Positions 32,751-40,425 of a stretch of DNA of 64,000 nt are shown in pieces; position 1 is the first letter of the stretch; every line of letters begins with the position of its first letter. This DNA comes from Chloroflexota bacterium (lineage in GTDB: Bacteria > Chloroflexota > Limnocylindria > QHBO01), in assembly GCA_040902225.1 (NCBI GenBank), contig JBBDXT010000004.1, forward strand, positions 454,965-518,964, in the 5' to 3' direction. The notes beneath the pieces are model-generated. The model was not told the origin of the DNA, made no database searches, and saw nothing but the letters and a program-made list of their open reading frames with translations. A program made the translations under genes and the position numbers.

Positions 32751-33888
32751 GCAGATCAGGCTGCTGGTGATCGAGGACGTTCCGCAGGTGGCGATGCACA
32801 TGCGGTCGCTGCTGCAGGCCCAGTCGCAGATCAAGATGCTGGACGTGATCACCTCCGGAGAGCAGGCCATGTCGGCCGTGAGCGAGCTTCGTCCGGACGT
32901 GCTGATCGTCGACGCCCTGTTGCAGGGCCGCGTCTCGGGGATGCAGGTTGCCGAACAGGTCCGCCGCACGGAGCCGAGCGTGTCGGTGATCGTGCTGACC
33001 GTGCCGCAGAACCCGGTCACCGAGGACCCCGCCGCCGGGATCGACGCGGTGCTCAGGATGCCGTTCTCGGGCTTCGACCTCACCACATTGGTCCGCAAGG
33101 TGCATGAGCAGAGCAACGTCTCCGGAGGCCACAACGCCTCGACCATGATCTCGCTCTTCTCGCCCAAGGGCGGCGTCGGGCGGACGACCCTGGCCTTCAA
33201 CCTGGCCGTGGCGCTGGGTGCCGACCATCGGGTCTGCCTGATCGACGGCTCCCTGCAGTTCAGTGACCTGCGCGGACTGCTGCGCGCGCCGGCGAGCGCG
33301 CCCTCGATCATGAACCTGCCAACCGACCGCATCCGAGACACTGATCTGGCCGAGGTGCTGTGGAAGGATCCCTCCGGGATCGAGGTGCTGCTCGCGCCGC
33401 CACGCATTGAGATGGCCGAGATGGTCACGACTCGCGATATCGAGAAGGCGCTCTCGATCATCCGGCAGGTCTACGAAGTGATCGTGGTCGACACGCGCGC
33501 GTCCCTCTCGGATGACGTGCTCGCCTTCCTCGATGCATCCGACCTGATCCTGGAGGTGCTGGCCTACGACAGCATGGCGATTCGCGCCCTGGCGATGGCC
33601 GACGAGGCCTTTGCCGCCATCGGATACGCGGCGCACAAGCTCGAGACGGTCCTGAACCGATCGGACTCGACCGGCGGCTTCAGCAAGGCTGACGTCGAGG
33701 AAGCGCTCAATCGGAAGATCGACCACGAGGTCGTCTCGGACGGGAAGCTCGTGATCGCCGCCAATAACGAGGGTGTTCCCTTCGTGCTGGCCAACCCCGA
33801 TGCGCAGGTCTCACAGGGGGTCCGGGCGATGGCCGCCTCCCTTGCGGCACGGCTGCCGGGGAGCGTCCCCGTCCTCGCACGCCGCTGA
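32743..33888 (+). CDS. CpaE/TadZ-like protein with receiver domain
   Basis: This 381-residue protein has an N-terminal receiver domain (1-122) with Glu11-Asp12, a phosphoacceptor-like Asp57 in LIVDALL and a C-terminal ParA/MinD domain (135-375). The P-loop reads PKGGVGRT (141-148), with arginine where the second lysine normally sits; non-canonical P-loops are known in TadZ/CpaE proteins. It may therefore bind nucleotide weakly and act in pilus localisation rather than as a strong ATPase. The TTG start follows GAGAGGTGAAGG closely. Confidence 0.85.
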   Translation: MAEQIRLLVIEDVPQVAMHMRSLLQAQSQIKMLDVITSGEQAMSAVSELRPDVLIVDALLQGRVSGMQVAEQVRRTEPSVSVIVLTVPQNPVTEDPAAGIDAVLRMPFSGFDLTTLVRKVHEQSNVSGGHNASTMISLFSPKGGVGRTTLAFNLAVALGADHRVCLIDGSLQFSDLRGLLRAPASAPSIMNLPTDRIRDTDLAEVLWKDPSGIEVLLAPPRIEMAEMVTTRDIEKALSIIRQVYEVIVVDTRASLSDDVLAFLDASDLILEVLAYDSMAIRALAMADEAFAAIGYAAHKLETVLNRSDSTGGFSKADVEEALNRKIDHEVVSDGKLVIAANNEGVPFVLANPDAQVSQGVRAMAASLAARLPGSVPVLARR

Positions 33889-33896
33889 CCGTCGCG

Positions 33897-34721
33897 GTGG
33901 GGCTCCGGGCAGACCCCCGGCCGATCGGGGTCTTCGACTCTGGCGTCGGCGGCCTGACCGTTCTCGCAGAGCTTCGCCGGCGCCTGCCCGCCGAATCGAC
34001 GATCTACCTGGGCGACAACGCTCGCGCCCCATATGGGCCGCGCAGCGCCGACGAGGTGCGCGCCTTCACGCTCGAGTCGGTCGCGTGGCTGCTGGCGCAG
34101 GACGTGAAGCTGCTGGTCCTTGCCTGCAACACGGCGACCGCCCAGGCGCTGCCGGTGGTCCGCGCGATGGCGGCCGTGCCGGTGCTCGGCGTGGTGCGGC
34201 CGGGTGCTCTTGCGGCCGCTGCCTCCACCCGGGTCGGGCACGTGGGGGTGATCGCAACTCTCGGAACGGTCGCGTCGGGCGCCTACGTCGCCGCGATTGG
34301 CCAGGCGGATCCTGCCCTGATCGTGACGCAGCAGGCCTGCCCCGAGCTGGTCCCGATGGTGGAGGCGGGCCAACTCAGCGGCCCGGTCGCCGAGGCGACG
34401 GTCAGCGGCTACCTTGGCGAGCTGTTCGGCGCGGACCCACGGATCGATACCCTGCTGCTCGGTTGCACGCACTATCCGCTGCTGCGACCGCTGATCGAGG
34501 AGGTGGCAGGGCCGCAGGTGGCGGTCGTCGATTCGGCATTCACCACGGCGCTCGCCACGGAAGACCTGATCGACGCGCTCGGCGCACGGAGCGGACAGCC
34601 AGCCCCGGGTGCCAACCGGATCGTGACCACTGGCAAGGTCGCGAGCTTCACCGCCGTTGCGGGAATGGTCTTCGGCGAGGCGCTTCCCTCGGTTGAGCAG
34701 GCGGTGGTGGCAGCCGTCTAG
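33897..34721 (+). CDS. murI: Glutamate racemase
   Basis: This 274-residue cofactor-free enzyme makes D-glutamate for peptidoglycan. The two catalytic cysteines lie in LACNTATAQ and LGCTHYPLL. The N-terminus has IGVFDSGVGGLTVL and the GDNARAPYG motif typical of MurI. The GTG start lies 8 bases after the CpaE-like gene. Its TAG stop codon forms part of the -10 box of the next gene. Confidence 0.95.
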   Translation: MGLRADPRPIGVFDSGVGGLTVLAELRRRLPAESTIYLGDNARAPYGPRSADEVRAFTLESVAWLLAQDVKLLVLACNTATAQALPVVRAMAAVPVLGVVRPGALAAAASTRVGHVGVIATLGTVASGAYVAAIGQADPALIVTQQACPELVPMVEAGQLSGPVAEATVSGYLGELFGADPRIDTLLLGCTHYPLLRPLIEEVAGPQVAVVDSAFTTALATEDLIDALGARSGQPAPGANRIVTTGKVASFTAVAGMVFGEALPSVEQAVVAAV

Positions 34722-34724
34722 ACT
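34719..34724 (+). promoter_or_regulatory. -10 box (TAGACT) overlapping the murI stop
   Basis: TAGACT ends 6 bases before the ATG at 34731 and contains the murI stop codon in its first three bases. Confidence 0.45.
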
Positions 34725-34730
34725 CCCCGC

Positions 34731-35903
34731 ATGGCACGCAGCGCAAGCCGGATCGGGATGGGGATTATCGTCGGGGGGTTGCTGGCCATGGGCGCCACGG
34801 CAGTCCAGCGCGAGCTGCTCCGCCGGGCGGGCACGCGGCTCATCGACTGGGAGTCGGTTCGGCGCATCGCGCGCCGCCGACTGGGAGCCGGGGGAGCGGG
34901 GCTGAGCGCGGCCGACCGTTCGGAGGCCGACACGTTCTACCGCGCCGAGCTGCTGCGGATCGAGCCGATCGTGGCGGAGGCGATCGGTGCCGAGCTGCCT
35001 CGTGCGCTCGAGACGCCGGCGGTGATCGATCGCTTCGAGTGGATCGACCTCAACCTGGCGACCTTCGAGCAGCTCTTCGGTCGGGTGGAGCGGATCATCA
35101 ACGACGCCACCACCGGAGCCGATACCCCCGGCCGCGCGCTGGCACGGATCTTGAATCGGTCGCTCGGCAATCAGCAGCTCGGGCTGCTGATGGCGTTCCT
35201 GGCGCGCAAGGTGCTCGGCCAGTACGACGTCAGCCTCCTCGCCGCGGCGCCGGCAGCACGAGGCCGGCTGAACTTCGTCGAGCCGAACATCAGGGCCAGC
35301 GCGGAGACGCTGGGCGTTTCGCTGGGCGAGTTCCGCACCTTCATCGCGCTGCACGAGGCGACCCACGCCTTCGAGTTCGAGGCGTATCCGTGGCTGCGCG
35401 AGCATTTCGCGGCCTCTGTCGGCGAGGCGATCGAGCAGATGGCGACGGACACCGGCGGACTCAGCCGGCGCCTGCGAGGCGCGCTGCGCGGCCGCGATGG
35501 ACACTGGCTGGAACGGATGATGACGCCCGCCCAGCTCGGCACCTTCCGCCGCACCCAGGCGCTGATGTCGCTGCTGGAGGGCTACTCGAACCACGTGATG
35601 AACGACGCCGGCGAGCGGCTGCTGCCAGGCTTCGGCAAGCTCCATGAGCGATTCGAGCGCCGCAACGAGGCGCGCGGAGCCCTCGAGCGGGCGATCATGC
35701 GCCTGACCGGCCTCGACCTGAAGATGGAGCAGTACGCGGCCGGCGAGCGATTCGTGACTGCCGTCCTGGCCGTACGGGATCGCGCATTCCTGAACCAGGT
35801 GTGGGAGGGTCCCGCCAACCTGCCGGACCTCGCCGAGATCCGCCAGCCGCAGCGCTGGATCGACCGGATCGAGGGACGCCGAACCAAGGAGCAGGTCAGC
35901 TGA
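34731..35903 (+). CDS. Zinc-dependent metalloprotease-like protein (DUF2342 type)
   Basis: This 390-residue protein carries HEATH at 208-212 (HExxH) followed by FEFEAYPWLREHF, and LLEGYSNHVMNDAG further on, which is the family pattern. The family is often called F420 biosynthesis-associated protein or zinc-dependent metalloprotease; no substrate is known. An N-terminal hydrophobic stretch (about 8-24) may be a signal or anchor. It overlaps the next gene by four bases if the latter starts at CTG. Confidence 0.85.
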   Translation: MARSASRIGMGIIVGGLLAMGATAVQRELLRRAGTRLIDWESVRRIARRRLGAGGAGLSAADRSEADTFYRAELLRIEPIVAEAIGAELPRALETPAVIDRFEWIDLNLATFEQLFGRVERIINDATTGADTPGRALARILNRSLGNQQLGLLMAFLARKVLGQYDVSLLAAAPAARGRLNFVEPNIRASAETLGVSLGEFRTFIALHEATHAFEFEAYPWLREHFAASVGEAIEQMATDTGGLSRRLRGALRGRDGHWLERMMTPAQLGTFRRTQALMSLLEGYSNHVMNDAGERLLPGFGKLHERFERRNEARGALERAIMRLTGLDLKMEQYAAGERFVTAVLAVRDRAFLNQVWEGPANLPDLAEIRQPQRWIDRIEGRRTKEQVS

Positions 35904-36892
35904 CCGACGAGATCGTGATCCTGGCGACGCCGATCTTCGGCGCCCCGCTCTCGGCCGAACATGCGGCGCAGCTTCAGGCGGTGCCCGGCGCGCGGGTGGT
36001 GCAGATGTCGCGCGAGGGGCTGGTCCACGACGATGCCGAGACGGCGCTCGCCTCCGCTCGCGTGCTGTTGCGAGGCGGCGTGCCCGCATCGGTGCTCGAC
36101 CACATCATCGCCCGCGCTCCGCGCCTGGAGTGGATCCACTCCTTCTCGGCCGGGGTGGACCGCGTGGCGACCCCCGCGGTTCGCGAGCGCGGGCTGATCG
36201 TGACGAATGCGCGGGGTGTCTTCTCCCGGCCGATCGCCGAGTACGTGGTGATGATGTGCCTGGCCATCGCACGTCGGCTGCCGCAGCTCCTCGAGCTGCA
36301 GCGCGAGCAGACGTGGCAGCCGCTGCGTGGGACCGAGCTGGGTGGCATGACGATCGGGATCGTCGGCTTTGGGAGCATCGGCTCCGAGATCGCCAGTCTG
36401 CTGGCGCCATTCGAGGCGAAGGTGCTGGCCACGCGGCGGCATCCCGAGCGGGGAGCCGGCGACGCGTCGAATGTCGAGCTGCTGGGCCTCGATCAGCTCG
36501 ACGAGCTGCTGCGCCGCAGCGACATCGTGGTCGTGGCCGCGCCGCTGACCGATGACACGGCCGGGCTGATCGGGGCCGCCCAGCTGCAGGAGATGCGGGA
36601 GCACGCGTGGCTGATCAACATCGCCCGCGGCCGGCTGCTCGATGAGCTGGCGCTGCGCCGGGCACTCGAATCCGGCTGGATCGGCGGAGCGGTGCTCGAT
36701 GTCTTCAACGAGGAGCCGCTGCCGCCGGATTCACCGCTGTACGGCACGCCGAACCTGATCCTCACACCGCACACCTCGTGGTCGAGCGACCGGGTGGTGG
36801 ACCGCTCGCTCGACCTGTTCGTGGCCAACCTTCGGCGATTCGCTGCGGGTGAGCGACTCGAGAACGTGGTCGACCTGGAGGCCGGGTACTAG
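35900..36892 (+). CDS. D-2-hydroxyacid dehydrogenase family protein
   Basis: This 330-residue NAD-dependent oxidoreductase has the nucleotide-binding motif GFGSIGSEIA, the active-site arginine in INIARGRLL, glutamate in NEEPLPP and histidine in LTPHTSWSS. No ATG or GTG begins a full-length frame here. CTG at 35900 has AAGGAG eight bases upstream and overlaps the preceding stop, so an uncommon CTG start is proposed; GTG 35915 is the fallback. The substrate is not predicted. Confidence 0.88.
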   Translation: MTDEIVILATPIFGAPLSAEHAAQLQAVPGARVVQMSREGLVHDDAETALASARVLLRGGVPASVLDHIIARAPRLEWIHSFSAGVDRVATPAVRERGLIVTNARGVFSRPIAEYVVMMCLAIARRLPQLLELQREQTWQPLRGTELGGMTIGIVGFGSIGSEIASLLAPFEAKVLATRRHPERGAGDASNVELLGLDQLDELLRRSDIVVVAAPLTDDTAGLIGAAQLQEMREHAWLINIARGRLLDELALRRALESGWIGGAVLDVFNEEPLPPDSPLYGTPNLILTPHTSWSSDRVVDRSLDLFVANLRRFAAGERLENVVDLEAGY

Positions 36893-36895
36893 CCG

Positions 36896-37990
36896 GTGCA
36901 GGTCACCATCGTCGGGCTGCCGGGGAGCGGCAAGACGACCGTCTTCAATGCCCTGACCGGGGCGCACGCCGACACCGGGGGCTTCTCCGGCGGACGTGCC
37001 GCGCCGAACCTGGGTGTGGTCAAGGTGCCCGACGAGCGCCTGGAACGCCTTGCGGACCTGTTCCACCCGCGTAAGACGACACCGGCCGATGTCACCTACG
37101 TCGACGTTGCCATCCCGGCCGGCGCGACCCGTGAAGGGACGATCAACCCGGACGTGCTGGCCCTGGTCCGCAATGCCGATGCGCTCCTGCACGTGGCCCG
37201 CGCCTTCGAAGCCGGTGGCGCCGACGGCCCGCCGGACCCATGGCGTGACGTCGAGGCGCTCGACCTGGAATTCGCGATCGCCGACTTGATGGTGATCGAG
37301 AAGCGCCTGGAGAAGCTGCGCACCTCGGGGCGCCACGGCGCGCCGGCGGAGCGCGAGGCGAACGCCCAGGAAGAGGCTCTCCTTGCGCGCCTGGAGCCGG
37401 AGCTGTCCGCCGGGCACCCGCTGCGAGCGGTCGCCCTGACCGATGACGACGAGCTGCGCCTGCGCGGGTATCGGTTCCTGACCCAGAAGCCGGTACTGGT
37501 GGTCCTGAACATCGACGAGGGCCAGCTCGCGGCCGTATCCGAGCTCGAGACCGCCGGCCGGGAGCGCTACGCCCAGCCCCAGACGGCCGTGGCCGCGCTG
37601 GGCGGCAAGATCGAGGCCGAGCTCGCCCAGCTCTCCGAGGCCGATGCGGCGCTCTTCATGGATGACCTGGGGATCGCCGAGCCGAGCCGCGGTCGCGTCA
37701 TCCGCCTGACCTATGCGCTGCTGGGACTCTTCTCCTTCTTCACGGCCGGCGAGGACGAGTGCCGAGCCTGGACGCTGCGGCACGGCGCGACGGCGGTCGA
37801 TGCGGCAGCGGCGGTTCACTCCGACCTGGCGCGCGGGTTCATTCGCGCGGAGGTGGTCACCTACGACGACCTGATCGCGTGCGGCAGCATGGTGGAGGCC
37901 CGCAAGCGCGGGCTGCTGCGATCCGAGGGGAAGACGTATGCGGTGCGCGACGGCGACGTGATCGAGGTGCTCTTCAACGTCGCCCGCTGA
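36896..37990 (+). CDS. ychF: Redox-regulated ATPase YchF (Obg family)
   Basis: This 364-residue P-loop protein hydrolyses ATP rather than GTP and binds the ribosome and stress factors. G1 is GLPGSGKTTV, and the usual NKxD is replaced by VLNIDEGQ, the YchF NxxE type. The C-terminal TGS-like domain ends AVRDGDVIEVLFNV, as in the family. A GTG start lies 3 bases after the dehydrogenase stop, so these genes share an operon. Confidence 0.93.
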   Translation: MQVTIVGLPGSGKTTVFNALTGAHADTGGFSGGRAAPNLGVVKVPDERLERLADLFHPRKTTPADVTYVDVAIPAGATREGTINPDVLALVRNADALLHVARAFEAGGADGPPDPWRDVEALDLEFAIADLMVIEKRLEKLRTSGRHGAPAEREANAQEEALLARLEPELSAGHPLRAVALTDDDELRLRGYRFLTQKPVLVVLNIDEGQLAAVSELETAGRERYAQPQTAVAALGGKIEAELAQLSEADAALFMDDLGIAEPSRGRVIRLTYALLGLFSFFTAGEDECRAWTLRHGATAVDAAAAVHSDLARGFIRAEVVTYDDLIACGSMVEARKRGLLRSEGKTYAVRDGDVIEVLFNVAR

Positions 37991-38003
37991 GGCGGAAGGA
38001 CGT

Positions 38004-38327
38004 CTACGAAGAGAGGTCGACCTCCGCGATGACGCTGCGGAACTCGTCGCTGGTCTCGACCAGGTAGGTGTCCGCCTCGTCCATGCCCACGCTCATGCTG
38101 GCCGTGAGCTTCTCGTCCGCGGCGTAAGTGAACCCGTGGCTGCGCTCGAGCTCGCGGGCAATCGCCTCGACCAGGGTGTCCTCCTCGAAGGTATCGACCA
38201 CCGCCGCCCTGGCGGCCAGCACGAGCGACGCGAAGGCCTCCGGCGCGTACTCCGTGTCGCTGACCAGCACCGCATCGGTGAGGAGGTCGGTGGCTCCCTC
38301 GTGCAGCTCGTAGAAGAAGAGTTTCAT
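38004..38327 (-). CDS. Small acidic protein, unknown
   Basis: This 107-residue protein has no recognised family. The sequence is acidic and reads as alternating strands and helices (MKLFFYELHEGATD, AFASLVLAARAAVVDTFEED, DTYLVETSDEF), resembling a small single-domain globular protein. It is convergent with ychF, ending 13 bases after it, and divergent from the PfkB gene with only 9 bases between start codons. The ordered codon usage argues that it is real. Confidence 0.7.
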   Translation of the reverse strand: MKLFFYELHEGATDLLTDAVLVSDTEYAPEAFASLVLAARAAVVDTFEEDTLVEAIARELERSHGFTYAADEKLTASMSVGMDEADTYLVETSDEFRSVIAEVDLSS

Positions 38328-38336
38328 GATGGCCCG

Positions 38337-39179
38337 ATGATAGCCGCCCGGCCGGACCTGCTCGTGATCGGCGGCCTGACCGTCGACCGCTTCGCCGATG
38401 GCTCCTCTGCTCCCGGCGGGTCGGTCCTGCACATCGCCCGGGCGGCCGTCCCACGGGGCTTGCGGGTGGCGGTCATGACCGTCGCCGGACCCGAGCCCGA
38501 GGCACGGGCGGGGCTGGATGAGCTCCGCCGCGTGACGGCCCGGCTCGATTTCAGCGAGGCGGCCGCCACCGCCACGTTCATCCATCGCGATTCTCCTGGG
38601 GGGAGGCGCCTCCGGCTTGAGCGGAGTGGTGGTCCGATCCGGTTCGCCGGCATCGATTCGCACGACACCCCGTCCGCCATCCTGGTGGCGCCGATCGCTG
38701 ACGAGGTTGCGCCAGACGACCTCGCGCGCCTGGACGACGCGCCCGCGCGCGGCGCAATCCTGCAGGGCTTCCTTCGCTCGATTGCCGCTGATGGCGAGGT
38801 GCGGCCGCTTCCGCTGTCGGCGCTCTCCCCGCGACTCATTGCCCAATTGAGCACGTTCGATCTGCTGGTTGCCAGCCGCGAGGACCTCCTGGGAGAGGCT
38901 GCGGAACCATCGGACCAGCTGGCCGCGCTGCGCAGCTGCGTCGGCGCAGGGCCCCAGCTGGTCGTGACGGATGGGGTTCACGGCGTCTGGATGGAACGCG
39001 AGCACCTTCCCGTACCGCGGCGCGTCAGGGGCGTCCCGAGCGTGGGCGCCGGGGACGTCTTCGCCGCCTTCATGCTCGCCGGTGGGTGGCCGCGGCCCCC
39101 GACCGCCGGCTTCCTGCGCCAGCGTGCCGAGGGCGCGATGCAGGTCGTCTCCGAGGCCCTGGAGGAACGGCGGCGCTAG
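38337..39179 (+). CDS. PfkB-family carbohydrate kinase
   Basis: This 280-residue ribokinase-like sugar kinase has the C-terminal signature GVPSVGAGDVFAAFML with the catalytic aspartate, and an N-terminal GGLTVDRFADG. The substrate-side motif PGGSVLHIARA is shortened relative to ribokinase. The sugar is unknown. The ATG at 38337 lies 9 bases from the start of the divergent small gene; only the minimum promoter space remains between them. Confidence 0.85.
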   Translation: MIAARPDLLVIGGLTVDRFADGSSAPGGSVLHIARAAVPRGLRVAVMTVAGPEPEARAGLDELRRVTARLDFSEAAATATFIHRDSPGGRRLRLERSGGPIRFAGIDSHDTPSAILVAPIADEVAPDDLARLDDAPARGAILQGFLRSIAADGEVRPLPLSALSPRLIAQLSTFDLLVASREDLLGEAAEPSDQLAALRSCVGAGPQLVVTDGVHGVWMEREHLPVPRRVRGVPSVGAGDVFAAFMLAGGWPRPPTAGFLRQRAEGAMQVVSEALEERRR

Positions 39180-39195
39180 GCTCTCGGAATCTCCG

Positions 39196-40422
39196 TCATG
39201 CCACGCGAGCTACGCGCGCTGCCCGACGGTCGGCGGCCGCGACCCAGCGCCGAAGCCTGCGCAGCCGCGCATCGACCCGCAGTCGCACGCGACCGACCGC
39301 CAGCATCCCACCACCACGTCCGAGCGCAAATGCCAGATCGAGCACCCGAGAGCTCGTCAGGGCAGCCTCCAGCGCTCCGTGCAGATCGCCGCGGTGCCGC
39401 TCGCGGATGCGCGCCACCTCGAGCCAGGCGGCGGCAGCATCCGTCGAGGCACGACGCGTGGCGGCGGTCCACAGCTCCTCCGCTCGGTCAACCTCCCCCG
39501 CGCTGATCAGCAATCGCGTCGCCATCCGGCGCAGCGAATGTGCCCGATCCTGGTCAACCCCCGGCAGCATCGCCGACTCGACCACCTCGAGCGCCTCTTC
39601 GCTCGCGCCGTGGCGCAGGAGCTCGACCGCCATTCCATGGGGATCGAGCACCGGAGCATCACGCCAGCCGCCGGCGCGCATCCGCACGAGCTCGCCCTCC
39701 AGCAGGGCGAGCGAGACGATGTCCTGCAGGTTGTGATCGAGGACATCGGTCAACAGGTCGGGTGAGCCGCCGCGCAGGTAGCCGAAGTACCGCGAAGGCA
39801 CCTCGCTGCCGGGGCAGTCGGATGTGCGGATCACGCCCAGCACGCCGGACTCCACGTCGGCCAGTCGAGCCCCGCCCAGCGGCCTGCGGTACAGCCGGCG
39901 GGCAACGGGCAGCAGGTCGTCGTGGAGCTCGGGCAGCGCCGACATCTCGCGGAAGAGGCGATGAACCGTCAGCCGGGTGATGAGGAGCGGCAGGTCGAAG
40001 CCCCGCCCGTTGTAGGTGACGACCCGCGGCAGCGCGGCCAGCTCGCTGCAGGCGAGCCGGAGCAGCGCGGCCTCATGGGGATAGTCGGGGAGGAGCAGCT
40101 GTCGCACGACCAGGTGCCCGCCCTCCAGGTGGCCGAGGCCGGCCAGGAAAACCACGGTCCCGGCGCCGGTCGAGAGGCCGGTCGTCTCGGTGTCGAAGTA
40201 GCAGGCCGGCGGCAGGTCGACGAGGTTCGCAACGGTCGCGGCCGGGAGGGCGACGCGCCGCTCGACCACGACCGCCGCGCCATCGGGTGCGATCTGCAGA
40301 CGGGCCCCGAACCAGCGGGCAAGAATCTCAGCGCGATCGTCGGGTGAGCGCGCCGGGCGCTGCGGGGCCGGGACTCTCCGCTCTGCCCTTATCTCCGCCA
40401 GTCGATCGGCGAGGGTGCGCAT
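39196..40422 (-). CDS. mrfB: Ribonuclease H-like exonuclease, MrfB/YprB type
   Basis: This 408-residue protein has a DEDD-type exonuclease domain (about 75-250) with YFDTETTGLSTG, VVTYNGRGFDLPLL and HNLQDIVSLA supplying the acidic residues. The C-terminal half looks like TPR-type helices. In Bacillus subtilis MrfB works with MrfA in a UvrA-independent excision pathway for mitomycin damage. The ATG lies 3 bases after the stop of the helicase gene, so the pair is an operon in the same order as yprA-yprB. Confidence 0.85.
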   Translation of the reverse strand: MRTLADRLAEIRAERRVPAPQRPARSPDDRAEILARWFGARLQIAPDGAAVVVERRVALPAATVANLVDLPPACYFDTETTGLSTGAGTVVFLAGLGHLEGGHLVVRQLLLPDYPHEAALLRLACSELAALPRVVTYNGRGFDLPLLITRLTVHRLFREMSALPELHDDLLPVARRLYRRPLGGARLADVESGVLGVIRTSDCPGSEVPSRYFGYLRGGSPDLLTDVLDHNLQDIVSLALLEGELVRMRAGGWRDAPVLDPHGMAVELLRHGASEEALEVVESAMLPGVDQDRAHSLRRMATRLLISAGEVDRAEELWTAATRRASTDAAAAWLEVARIRERHRGDLHGALEAALTSSRVLDLAFALGRGGGMLAVGRVRLRVDARLRRLRRWVAAADRRAARVARVA

Positions 40423-40425
40423 CGG

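Noticed and set aside
33564-36089. 841-codon minus-strand frame across murI and the metalloprotease gene
   Set aside because: It runs through several confirmed plus-strand genes and their stops and has no domain content.
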